DNA of 64,000 bases. Source: Lentinus brumalis (taxonomy: Eukaryota > Basidiomycota > Agaricomycetes > Polyporales > Polyporaceae). A model generated the notes under the pieces. The model was not told the DNA's origin, made no database searches, and was given only the letters and a program-made list of their open reading frames with translations. This document shows positions 1 to 9,706 of this stretch, in pieces (the stretch's first letter is position 1; every line of letters starts with the position of its first letter). The position numbers were made by a program, and so were the translations under genes. Location: NCBI GenBank assembly GCA_001792895.1, contig MARA01000003.1:1178001-1242000 (forward strand). Direction: 5' to 3'.

Positions 1-323
1 CATCGCCTTAACAATGCACCTACAATCCTCGGAGCAGCCGCCAGCTATAGCGCGTCTCAGACTTAATCCTACAATGACACGACCGGGGACTCACTCTTGA
101 TATTCATCAGCGTACAGAGCTGGATCTTGCTTGGATCGTGGTGCTGCCTGTGCACGGAGGCAGCACGGAACACAAGGTCGAGAAGAGGAGAGTCATATAT
201 CTTCTGGATTTCCTGCTTGGTCCACGAATGACGCGTCGGAGAGGTTGCCGGGGAAGAGGCATGGGTTGCAAGTGCGCGTCTGAGGTGCGCCGAGAGGCGC
301 ATAGTAGAACAGGGCCTGAACAT
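1..323 (-). CDS. BIO2: Biotin synthase, N-terminal part (runs off the left edge)
   Basis: Radical-SAM enzyme that inserts sulfur into dethiobiotin in the last step of biotin synthesis, normally in mitochondria. Exon 1 (323 down to 95) gives a basic, Ser/Thr/Ala-rich leader that fits a mitochondrial presequence. It then reads into the family's opening block: HSWTKQEIQKIYDSPLLDLV, an Ala/His/Arg-rich helix, and CTLMNIK. A GTGAGT donor follows, and a 25-base exon (44 down to 20) reads TGGCSEDC, the start of the CxxxCxxC iron-sulfur motif. A further donor (GTGCAT) leads out of the window, so the rest of the cysteine motif and the barrel are missing. An in-frame second Met lies 7 residues downstream of the chosen start. 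The call is firm because the order of motifs is diagnostic. Confidence 0.88.
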
Positions 324-1630
324 GGTTTCTGCGGAGGTCTACGAGGAGAGGGTTTCTGATTCTGTGCGACCAGCAGCGCGCGCGACGTTGAAGAGATGGG
401 GTGGGGATTGAGTGGGTGTAGACGACGGAAAACCGGAGGATGCACAGAAACGGTTGGGGAAAGGCTGGGGACGGGTAACCGATCTTGCCAAGATCTTATC
501 TAGTCGAGCCACGTGTAGCAAGCGCGATCGAGTGAACGACTCGGGATTCCACACTGGCTCAGCCTGCACGCCGCCTTGACCTTGACCTTGACTGGCTTGA
601 CCGCGACACCAAACAACTGGACGCTGCAAAATCCTCGTGCTTAGTCAATTGAGACATCATAGACCAAGTAGGTATCTTCTACACCCGCATGGAAGCATGC
701 TATGTCATGTCAATCTACGAAATCTGCAAAGCCCCGAATCCGACCCGGGTCAGGGCCATGGTAAGGCATTCGTACCTTGAAGTTACTCGGTAAGTGCGCC
801 GGTATCTCCAGAGACATTAATTAAGGCGGGTGAGCAGGGGACTATGCATTGATGAGAAGCGGCTCTCACCTCGTGAGCAGGTTTGTGTGAACCGCGCATC
901 TGGTACGCGGATTCGCACCGCTCATTGACCACATGATGGGTCGACTACCATACACAAGGGCTCTTTCAGGAAGAGCTTCAACAGACGGCTTGGCGATCGG
1001 ACGCACCCGCACGCGGCACAATCCCACACGCACCCACCTCATGTAGGAAGGTGGATCATTTCCACTCAGATGCCAGCGGGCTCATCCGCGTGTGTCTTCG
1101 CAAAATGCGTCGCGACGACAGACGTGTGCCAAGAAGTTATCCGCCGCGCATTCTTCCCGCTACATTACACTATACTCGAATTCGACATTGCCAAGATATA
1201 CTCAGTTAACCGCAACGGGCCCCACCGCCCTCTCCAACAAGTATTCGTTATCAAGATTATCAGTGGAAACCTTTCAGGTCTCTCATATCCAAAGGCTCTA
1301 CGAGTAATACCGATAACTAGGTTGGCATACTCGAGCGTGGTCATCGAGAAAGGGTGGAGCTGCGCTACTGCTCCATCGGTCGCATTACTACATACTATAC
1401 ATACATCCGGAACGTGACTATTGGTACAACTTGACAGGCTGGTCTAATGTTCGTGCCTAGAAAGGACAATATGTGGAGAAACGAGGACCATCGCCGAGCG
1501 TCCACGGTGTGCTCATAAATACGCATGCGAAGCGGTGACGACATTTCAAGTGGGGTATCTGTCGCCAGAACTCGTTCAACTGCGTGGCTAACCCAAAGGC
1601 AGCTGTAATGCGCACCTCTCACTCGAATGG
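324..1630. other. Intergenic, no gene seen
   Basis: About 1.3 kb between the biotin synthase start and the 3' end of the 95-residue gene. Open frames here are short, have no recognisable motif and no convincing splice partners. The left part must carry the biotin synthase promoter; I see no clear TATA box. Confidence 0.5.
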
Positions 1631-1976
1631 CTAGACGTTGCCAGCGGTGACGGTGCGCCCGCTGCTGATTTGGCGGTGCGGGCTCTGCGCATAGTCGTGA
1701 ACATGAACGCCTGTGGATAGAGGGAACGTCAGCGCCGAGTGACATCGGGCACTAGTCGCGAAACCCACCTGAAACTCTAGACGACCTGTCTGAATCTCTC
1801 GGAACGGAACTTGACCTATTCCGCTGGGAGGAATTCATGGCCTTGTCGGCCCCGGCGGGTCCACTCTCCATCGATTGACGAACGAGGTCCCACTGACGGA
1901 GGGTATAGGCGGCGAGCTCTCTCGAATAGCGTGCCTTGCGGTCCTCGACGGATTGGGCGTCACGGTTTGCGGTCAT
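1631..1976 (-). CDS. Small conserved-looking hypothetical protein, 95 residues, two exons
   Basis: I do not recognise this protein. Exon 1 (1976 down to 1769) begins MTANRDAQSVEDRKARYSRE and continues with a charged helix containing ELAAYTLRQWDLVRQSME. It then becomes Ser/Arg/Asn-rich. A GTGGGT donor, a GCTGAC branch point and a CACAG acceptor remove 58 bases, and exon 2 (1710 down to 1631) ends ..SSGRTVTAGNV. The spliced coding length is 288 bases, exactly 96 codons with the stop. The protein is hydrophilic, with no signal peptide or membrane segment; one N-terminal helix is the only structured-looking part. The reasons to call it a gene are the clean intron, the non-random N-terminal helix and a TATATA about 135 bases upstream on the same strand. 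Confidence 0.6.
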
Positions 1977-3056
1977 CTTGTTCTGTTGAAGGCGAAGAGG
2001 AAGAGGAAGAGATCGACGGCGGGAGAGAGGTCGAAGGTGAACTCGAAGGCACTGGAGTATGTTTTTGCGGTGAGGATTTTGCCAAACGGTGCATCCTGCC
2101 TGGGGGGGCTATATACTGGGCTCGCGAGGAGAGCATGATGCTGTTGGCCACCAACTCCTTCGAATCCACAGCGAAGCACCACCACACCGAATGACGCCAT
2201 GCCCCATATATGGCAGCCTTGCAAGTTGAAGCGGGTCGGGCGTTTACCCCACACAGCATTGCACAGAGCTTGCGTTCTGTGGACGACAATCTGGGGTATA
2301 CACGAGGCTATTCATTTCATTAAGTTCCCGAGGGAGTTGGTGTGTTAGCCCACAGTTGCATCTAGGCGATCTTCACGACTGTGCGGTCTCGGTGAGTCTC
2401 AGCCTTGGTGCATCTTTTGACGTTCTCCTTCCCGTCGCGAACTGCACGCTGAGGGGAGTTGGTTAACCCCGACACCTGGGGGGCCTGTCTCGGGCTCGCA
2501 TTGCACCTGCATCTGTTTCGCGTAGAAGCATCCGGTGAAAGTATCCACCGCATCCAACATCTGATGAGTCCACTTCTCCATAGGTTGACGTCACGGAAAT
2601 CATTCACTTCATCGCACCGAGAACGCTTCTGAGGTGTTGCAGTGACAACCATCATGCATCAACGGTAGGAGTTCCAAACCAGCTTTGTTATACTACAGGC
2701 GACGGCTACATAAGGTTACGAATATACAAAGTGAACAAACCAAAGCAATATGAAGACAGGTGAATGTGGGTATTACAATTGAAGATGCCTAGGGATATAG
2801 ATATACCGAAAGTCCGGAGTGTTCGACACAGGGAGGAGTTCATGCTACAGATTCGACCAGCAATGATGCGATGGTGGAGACAGGGAAGGGAAGAGCCGAA
2901 TATGGCGCTCGACGCGCGGGTGTAGGATAGTATGATGCGAGGCCTTGATGGGTTTCGTGGGTTTTCGTGAGGACATTTTTCGCGTGACCGGAGCACGTCA
3001 GAGGTCGTGGATCTTATCCAGAGCAATAATCGAACTGAAAGGAGGGGTGACCGCGC
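1977..3056. other. Intergenic: upstream region of the 95-residue gene and 3' flank of the BTG gene
   Basis: Holds the promoter of the 95-residue gene (TATATA at 2110-2115) and, to the right, the presumed 3' untranslated region of the BTG-domain gene. Frames between 2360 and 3030 on the minus strand lack motifs and I do not call them. Confidence 0.5.
2110..2115 (-). promoter_or_regulatory. TATA box candidate for the 95-residue gene
   Basis: TATATA in a G/C-rich setting, about 135 bases upstream of the ATG at 1976 on the minus strand. The spacing leaves room for a 5' UTR of roughly 100 bases. Confidence 0.4.
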
Positions 3057-4070
3057 TTAGGCGCGGAAAGAGCGCCAGTCCGAGCTGGAGCTGTTCGCCT
3101 TCTTGTGCGCGGCCGGAGCTGACTTGATGCCACCGCCCAGCATGACGCCCCCGGTAAGAACAGTTGTCTTGCCACCGTCATAGTTCGTCACCGCCGTCTT
3201 CGTGGTGTCGACGAAGACGCGGGCCTGGCGCGCGCGCTCGCGACGGGAGAGCTTGACTTTCGTAGGCGAGGCAGCGCAAGACGACTGCGAGATGGTCGAC
3301 GAGGAGGAACTGTATGTCTCGCCACTCTCAACCGAAGAGAAGGTGCGACCGGAGCTCGAGCTCGATGAGCTCGACCGCGAATGGGAAGAAAGAGTGGACA
3401 TCGTGGACATGGGCGAGGAGGTGATGGAACGCTCAGGAGAGGGGACAGATGGGAACTCGCAGAGGATCGGAGTGAGCCAGGTGGGCTCCCGGACTTCGTC
3501 AGCGATGAGAGCAAAAAGCTCGTCATCCTGGTCAGCCTCCAGCAGCTGCTGAGCGTAGGTCTTCACGGGCTTGCACGCCATGGCGCGAGCGACAGCCTGA
3601 GCTTTGAGCTCAGCCTCCAGGAGTGCTTCCTTCTCCGCGGCCGCCCTCTTCTGCTCGATCATGTCGATGGTGTCTTCCGACCAAATGGTGAAGAACTTGC
3701 CGATCTTGCCCGACTCCCAGCTGCCGAAGCGAACAGAGACGCAGCCGGGGTCAATGAAGAGGTCGAACTCGACGTTACCGAGAAGGTTGATCCACTGCGA
3801 CCACTCAATGTTCGCGGTCTTGCAGGCATCGTAGATGGCTCGAGGGGGAAGACAAGCCGGGGTGAGGGTGAGGCAGCGACGGCCTGAGCCGCGGAGGGGC
3901 TCAGTGGGATTCCACGAGGCGATGAAGAGCTTCGTCAGGTTACTCTCGAGGGCAACCTGGAGCTTGATGATCGCAGTCGCGGAGTAGCGAGCGATCAGGG
4001 GGCGAGTGAGGTAGGTGATCGCCTGAGCGAGAGCGAGGGAGAGGGAACCGAAAGAAGTGGAAGAGGCCAT
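3057..4070 (-). CDS. BTG/Tob-domain (anti-proliferative) protein, 337 residues
   Basis: An unbroken frame of 337 residues. Residues about 10-120 form a BTG domain: a helical N-terminus, then IYDACKTANIEWSQWINLLG followed by NVEFDLFIDPGCVSVRFGSW, which corresponds to the conserved box of the animal BTG/Tob family. In animals this domain binds the Caf1/Pop2 deadenylase and promotes mRNA poly(A) shortening; a similar role here is inference. A charged helix follows (about 140-180, EQKRAAAEKEALLEAELKAQ), then a long Ser-rich tail with SRRERARQARVFVD and a Gly-rich segment near the C-terminus, all probably disordered. The start is the only good Met before the domain. Upstream bases up to about 4400 may be 5' UTR with an intron. 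Budding yeast lacks the family, so function cannot be carried over from it. Confidence 0.85.
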   Translation of the reverse strand: MASSTSFGSLSLALAQAITYLTRPLIARYSATAIIKLQVALESNLTKLFIASWNPTEPLRGSGRRCLTLTPACLPPRAIYDACKTANIEWSQWINLLGNVEFDLFIDPGCVSVRFGSWESGKIGKFFTIWSEDTIDMIEQKRAAAEKEALLEAELKAQAVARAMACKPVKTYAQQLLEADQDDELFALIADEVREPTWLTPILCEFPSVPSPERSITSSPMSTMSTLSSHSRSSSSSSSSGRTFSSVESGETYSSSSSTISQSSCAASPTKVKLSRRERARQARVFVDTTKTAVTNYDGGKTTVLTGGVMLGGGIKSAPAAHKKANSSSSDWRSFRA

Positions 4071-5448
4071 GGCGATGGAAGGCGTGATGATGTAAGAAGG
4101 ACGGTCGGTTGAAGCAAATCGATGCGATGGAAGTCGTAAAAGCTGATATCGACCTGCGATGAGAATGTGCGGTTGTGGGCGCGCTGAATGAGATGCGAAA
4201 GGCTGAGAGTGGTCGTGTGTAGCGTGTAGCCGTTAACTCCGAATCGACGAATGACCGACGACGAAAGTCTGGAGGTTCGAGGTCAGTGGCGATGCTTGAC
4301 TTCGTAGGCAGGAATACTAACCTAACAAGAACTGGTCCGGAACTAGGGAACGGGAGGAGAGGAGAGCTGGTTGGAACTGTGTCCGGGATGAGGGAACACT
4401 AAGCCGGATTGAACGCGAGTACTTATAGCCATGGGCGTAATAGAGCGCGTGCGAAGACAATGGGGCGGACTTGGGCGTGAAGGCGAGAGCTCGGTAACGA
4501 AGCGAGAACAAAAGGCGGGCAAGCAACAAAAGCACATTCCTCAACAGTTGCCTAATGCGGACACAAGGCTCGTCTTCAAGCGACACGTGGGCGAGCGTCT
4601 GGGAGGTGCCCGACGCGCTCGCTCTGGATGGAGAACAATTGCAGGCTGCTCGGCGTGCCTCCCTTACGTTCTGCACTGCCCGCTCCCATTGTCCTCATCG
4701 CGGTCTCTGTGTGCGGTCTATTTGCGCACAGACCGCGAAGCCAATGCCGCTGCTTTGCATCCGTCTAGACACAATAGCACTCGCGTGACCCTCCATAATG
4801 AAAATTCCATGGCATTCTTCCGCGGTCTACACATCCGCGCCGACAGATTGAATACATATGCTTCGTGCATAAGCGAATCGAGGGATGGAAGGGAAAGCTC
4901 ACGGCAAAGTCCACGAAAGCAGGTCGGAGGAACTCGACGTTTCCCATACGGGTGCACCTTGTCCAAGTGCACCGAACTCTTCCCAGTCTGCACAAGACGC
5001 GTATGTGTGCTTCTCTTGCCCCAGCTAGCGATGAGGCCCTGCCGTCTTGAGAGGTGCATGGACCTCAGCATGGCCGACGGTGGCGCGTCTCTAAACATCG
5101 GCCACAAACTGAGGAGTACTGAGGAGGCAGAACGAATACGATGACATATAGACAAGGTGACGGGCGCAATAGCGGGGCAACGTTGAGCAGACGAAGACGA
5201 GTCATGGACGCTGCTGAGAGCTGCTGAGACTGAGAGACACTCAGTGCAGAGGTGCCGGCCTGTGCGGGCGGACCAAGGAGCGCCGGGTCAGCCACCCGGG
5301 ACAGGAAATTTGGAGCTCCGACAGCAAGTCACTGTTGCGGGGCAAACCTTATTTTGACCCTCGATCCACGCAGGACGACCTCGGCGTCGCGCAAAAAAGG
5401 CCACTCCCTTTCGTCCACGACCCTCAAGCTTCCGCCGTCCTCTTCAAA
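4071..5448. other. Divergent promoter region between the BTG gene and eS27
   Basis: About 1.4 kb between two start codons that face away from each other. A 237-codon frame (4431-5144, +) has no motif, is Arg/Cys/His-rich and looks like a chance frame in GC-rich DNA. The pyrimidine-rich stretch just before 5449 resembles the transcription start region of a ribosomal protein gene. Confidence 0.5.
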
Positions 5449-5882
5449 ATGGTGTGTTCGCCATCCCATTGCGTCCCCACTGCCGAGAACTCGAGCCGGA
5501 GTGCTGACCCTTCCGCCTTATAATCAGACTCTCGCCGTCGACCTCCTCAACCCCTCTGCTGAGCACGAGAAGCGCAGCCACAAGCTCAAGCGTCTTGTAC
5601 AGTCTCCCAACTCCTACTTCATGGACGTGAAGTGCCCTGGTGCGTGGTTCTCACTGCATGCGGTGAACGTATGTGTTTATGGACGTCCTCCCCAGGCTGC
5701 TTCGCCATCACGACCGTCTTCTCGCACGCGCAGACCGTCGTTCTCTGCGCTGCATGCGGCAGCGTGCTCTGCCAGCCTACTGGTGGTAAGGCAAGACTGA
5801 CGGAGGGTACGTCGTTTGTCTGGCCTCTGCACGCCCGTGCTGACATACCCTCTCAGGGAGCTCGTACCGTCGGAAGAACTAA
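5449..5882 (+). CDS. RPS27: Cytosolic 40S ribosomal protein eS27
   Basis: Small-subunit ribosomal protein with a zinc ribbon. There are four exons: 5449-5451 (only the ATG), 5528-5639, 5696-5806 and 5857-5882. The spliced product starts [22 protein letters not shown]. It carries the four zinc cysteines as [21 protein letters not shown] followed by AACGSVLC, and ends in [11 protein letters not shown]; this is full length for the family. All three introns have GT..AG ends, and the second and third split a Gly codon after its first base. The first exon holds nothing but the initiator Met, a known habit of ribosomal protein genes. It is convergent with the thioesterase gene, 292 bases apart. Confidence 0.95.
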
Positions 5883-6174
5883 GGGTCACGCTTGGGTCTC
5901 TGGTCTTCATATTTGGCACTCCATGCAGTATCTTAGCCGCACGGATTATCGCATCGATGTCTCACATGCTTTCGCACGCTCGAAAAGCTCTCTATCGCGG
6001 GTAGTGTATTCTTACTCAATCTATCACTTCGTATTCCCCGCAAGCTATCCCCTGCGTCTCCGAATCGACTCACGATCCGCGTCTTCCGCAGCGTAAAATT
6101 CAATCATGCTGTATATGTGTATGTGACGCATCGAACATCCGATCATTCAGCGAATCTCAGCTGAGTTACGTCTC

Positions 6175-7606
6175 CTAAAGCTTGGATATCGGACCAGCTG
6201 TCTCTCTGGTGTCCACTCTCACAACTCCTTCCTGATTGCAAATAGCAACTAGAGAACCACCTGGTGTGTACATCTAAGACGCGATTAGCGAAGGACCAGA
6301 ACGCTGCGAAAGGATCACTCACTCGCCCATGTACGGACGCCCTTCCGCTTGAGGCGCGTTCGCTCGAGATCTGCAATGCCGTTCAGAGGAATATCCGGGA
6401 AGCAAAGCAGAAGACAACGTACGACGTAGAGAAGCCAGTCGCCGCAATCGAAGTTGTCGCTTGTGAATGTTGAGTGCAGGAAGGCGAGATAGAGATTTGT
6501 TCGCACTCACTCATAGAAGCTAATGCTGTGATCCAAGGAAACCTGCAGACGGCGATGAGCCATGTGACGATTTGAACCAGAAAGCATCCATACCTGCATC
6601 ACGACTTTCGTCGGACCTTTACCTTGATTGAGCATGGTCAACGTGCGACGAGCACCGCTGATACTACAATACTTCCGTTCAGCGTTGCAATCTAGCGACA
6701 CAGGATGTTTCGGAACTTACAATTGCGAATCTGATATGTAGCTGAGGATGCACTGTAACTTCCCTGTGAGTAGATGCACGGCGAGAGACTATCGGGTCTG
6801 ACTTTCTGAAATGCGGCATCATACCGCACTGGTACATTTCGCGCTTTGTACCAGTACATAAAAATGGGAGTCCCGTCCTTGGGTTCCCTCACGCCCGCCA
6901 TCTTTACCTCGATAGGACTCCGGCGTCGTTCCTGACACCAAAATATCAGTAACAAGCCCTCGGGTACGGCACGCTAGCCCCACCTCGAGAGTCGTGCGAC
7001 AAAACTCCTTCACTCCTTCGTCTGCAGTTTCCCTGAGCATCTTCTCGTAGATGACTTCGACACCTTCACATGCTTCGGGTGCAGGAACGTCCGGAGGCAT
7101 GGGGAATTGGAAGACAGGTTGTCGGGGCTCGGGAAGCTGGAAGGAGCATACCAGCATGAAAATGGTACGGCCCCGTTGAACTGCGCGCACCGCGCGAGTT
7201 ACATAGGACCGGCCATCCCGTATGCGGTCGACGTGGTAGAGAATGGGTACTGCAGCGGATGCACCGAGAAGGAAATAACACTGCGCAACTTCAGTCGCGA
7301 CTGACAGTTCGAGAGGCGAGCACTCACATGTAGGGACTTTGGGCAATGAACACGTCCAGGTCAGGCTACAATGTATCCAGAGAGGGTGAGGGCAAAACGT
7401 ACATGCAGACTGTAGACCGGATCCACACAGTTACTCGCCGAAACCAGGGCTTGGGAGATAACCTGCCCACCGAACACGCCTCTAGCCCTGGCTGGTGTAT
7501 ACAATGTCTTGGACCTGAACAAGTTCACGTCGATGTGTTCGACTTCTAGACATTCAGAGATTTGCTCATGGTCATAGTGCGGAGACTGCGAGTCCGTCAA
7601 CGCCAT
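6175..7606 (-). CDS. TES1: Peroxisomal acyl-CoA thioesterase (TesB/ACOT8 family) with C-terminal SKL
   Basis: Hydrolyses acyl-CoA to free acid and CoA, linked to peroxisomal beta-oxidation. Exon 1 (7606 down to 7403) has the first hot-dog fold with RARGVFGGQVISQAL and ends in SLH. A 122-base intron leads to CYFLLGASAAVPILYHVDRI with RDGRSYVTRAVRAVQRG, the same SLH-CYF junction as animal ACOT8. Later exons give GTPIFMYWYKARNVPV, then SYISDSQF, a Gln-bearing TKVVMQ, VSLDHSISFYD, DNFDCGDWLLY and finally SLVAICNQEGVVRVD. After about eight exons the protein ends GPISKL, where SKL is a type 1 peroxisomal targeting signal. A TTATATA at 7693-7699 lies about 90 bases upstream of the start. The splice sites were read by eye; the last exons are supported by the unbroken family pattern. 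Confidence 0.9.
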
Positions 7607-7930
7607 GGCTCCTGGTGCGGCGAGGTGCGGTGCTAGTGCTGAGCGTCCGAGGGGGTCAAGTCGGTGAAAGCCAGCGCTGCTGAGCTGAGCCGTTATATAG
7701 CAATCGAAGCCGTGTTAATGGTCGCGTCACGGAAAGCCTGGTCGACCGGCCTCTGAGACGAGCGGTTGAAAGATGATGACCGCGTTGGCTCGCGTTGGGC
7801 TAATCCATCGGCTATGGCACGTAACCGGCTAGCCGGACCAGGTGCTGAACGCCATAGCGACTCAAGAGATTCATAATGCAAACCACAGTTCACAGCGTCC
7901 AATCTAGTATATGAGGCAAAAGAGAGTGAC
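7607..7930. other. Short intergenic gap with thioesterase TATA box
   Basis: Lies between the thioesterase start and the RAD14 stop. It contains TATATAA (minus strand) at 7693-7699. Nothing else is recognised; a 107-codon minus-strand frame here is not supported. Confidence 0.45.
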
Positions 7931-9099
7931 TCAGAATTCCTCGACGTCGATAGAGAAACCGCACTCGTGGCATATCTGCTTGCCAAGCCCATCAGGACCC
8001 TTCTCAACACCCCCAAAACTATGCGTGTGCTCCTTATCCTTCCGCTTCTGCCAAACAGTCTCCCTTGTCCGACGCCGCAGTTCCTTCAAGCCATCCTCGA
8101 ACTTCTTGTTCTTCTTCTTTTTCTTCTCTTCGACACGACGCTGCCATTCGGCGTCAAGGGCTTCCGGAGAGCCCCACTTCTTCCAGGCGAAGTCTTCAAC
8201 TTGACACCGAAGGAACAACATCATGTTGGCGAAAGTTGACTTGTGCGGATTGGCCTTCAGGAGATGTGGCATGAGCTCTTGATCTCGAAGTTCAGCTAGA
8301 AGTATCCTTGAGCGAACAACTTCCCAGTATTCGTATGAGGTTGCGCACCATCCGTCAAGAGGTAATCCTGGACAAATATTCGTTTCAGTCGACCTTGCTT
8401 ACTTACTAGATAGTGGGACCACGGACCTCCTTGCACTCAGTCTTCGTGAGAAGACTGTACTTCTCTGGCTTCTGATTCTTGCACTTATTACACACCTGAC
8501 AACCGAAGACTTTCCTGAAGGTGGGGTCAATGTCGACCGAATTGCACTCATTGCAATGGGGGTTGAGGTTTGGGTCCAAGTACATCGCTGACAGACATAT
8601 AAGAGTCTACCGCGGTTCCTGATACTCTGATAACTCACATGGCTCCGTGTTCTGCAATGCCCTCTGTCGTTCACGTTCCTTCTCCTTCGCTCGAAGTTCC
8701 TCGTCTATCTCCTTCCCGTCCTCGACCAGGAACCCGCCTTTGGAGTTGACCATCTTGGATAGATCATATTCGAAGTACTTCCCTAGGCGGGAGTCTCTCT
8801 TCAGCTTAGGTGCGGGTTTCGGGGCAGTCGGAGACGTAGATTCGGCGGGTACCACAGCAAGAGGACGCTTGCCGTTCACGTTGGCGGAAGTTGAGGACGA
8901 AGCTGCTTGTTCTTCGCGCTCACGTTGTCTGGCTTTGGCTGAGGCGTCGTGAGTACATTTCCTGCGCACAGAGCAAGACAAGCTCACCCTTTAGGCGGTT
9001 CAGCTCTATCCGCTTGACCTGCTCAGGAGTCAGGTCGAGCCTCTGCTGCTCCCGAGGAGGAGGGGTTTGGCACCGTGAGCCAGACGCAACGGACTCCAT
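7931..9099 (-). CDS. RAD14: DNA damage recognition protein Rad14/XPA
   Basis: Nucleotide excision repair factor that binds kinked, damaged DNA and assembles with replication protein A and TFIIH. Exon 1 (from 9099) reads [20 protein letters not shown] and ends in RIELNRLK; exon 2 continues [11 protein letters not shown], a Ser/Pro linker and [20 protein letters not shown]. Two further short exons build the zinc finger: [20 protein letters not shown], then [20 protein letters not shown], with the CxxC..CxxC spacing intact, then TKTECKEDYLLTDAEL. The last exon has [20 protein letters not shown], a Lys-rich helix, and a second CxxC-like end, [13 protein letters not shown]. The introns are all about 50-60 bases. 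It lies head to tail with RPD3 upstream. The promoter holds an overlapping ACGCGT/TGACGTCA element at 9240-9252. Confidence 0.93.
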
Positions 9100-9706
9100 C
9101 TGTTTCGTGCAGGTATAATACTAAGGGGTGATATGGGTATATGGCTAAGGGGTCCTAGTACTGTCAGTGTGGAGGCCTGGAGGTGTGGCCAAATCCGACT
9201 CAAAGAGTAAGGTCAGCCCTGGTCAGCCACCGGGCCGTGACGCGTGACGTCACGTACCATTCTTAGAGGCTACTCCGAGTACTACTCCAGCGTCGTCTAC
9301 TCGCTGCTTCGTACACCAAGGAGAGGCTCAGCGTGGGGGTTGGGCTAGGACCGGCGAAGCCGGCCGTGGACGCGGCGCAGGTCGAGCCGCTGCGAGTAGA
9401 GTAGACTAGCAGATAATACGCTAAGGAGGGGAGGGTCTCTCGGGACTCGTACTCGACGGTGGAAGAGGAGACGCAAACTCTGCGCGCTCGTCTGCTCCGC
9501 TGGACGCTGGGCGCCTGCCTCGCGGGCTCGGCCGGGCCCTACACTAATAGCACGCTATAGTTTGTACTGATGCGGGCAACAAATAATCAGAACGTGTCAT
9601 CCCACTTCCTACTAAGTATGTACGTATGATGGACAGCGCGTCCGAGTCCCTGTGCACACCAACAATGACTCTGCAACGTGCTCAACTGGTAAGTATCCCT
9701 GCGGCC
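9100..9706. other. RAD14 promoter region and RPD3 3' flank
   Basis: About 600 bases without a supported gene. Its right part is GC-rich. The only clear element is the composite motif at 9240-9252. Confidence 0.5.
9240..9252. promoter_or_regulatory. Overlapping MCB-like (ACGCGT) and CRE (TGACGTCA) elements upstream of RAD14
   Basis: ACGCGT at 9240-9245 shares its last T with a perfect palindromic TGACGTCA at 9245-9252, about 145 bases upstream of the RAD14 ATG. ACGCGT is the core of the G1/S box bound by MBF in yeasts, where it sits upstream of replication and repair genes. TGACGTCA is the ATF/CREB site. That both work here is inference from motif and position. Confidence 0.45.

Noticed and set aside
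4431..5144. 237-codon frame on the plus strand
   Set aside because: No motif, odd composition, overlaps minus-strand frames, and sits in the promoter gap between the BTG gene and eS27.
6540..6600. Sequence resembling a tRNA B box (GGTTCAAATC on the minus strand)
   Set aside because: It lies inside a short intron of the thioesterase gene and there is no matching acceptor stem or A box.
7361..7402. Possible extra small exon in the long first intron of the thioesterase
   Set aside because: A 38-base exon would break the frame, and the direct SLH-CYF join matches the family.
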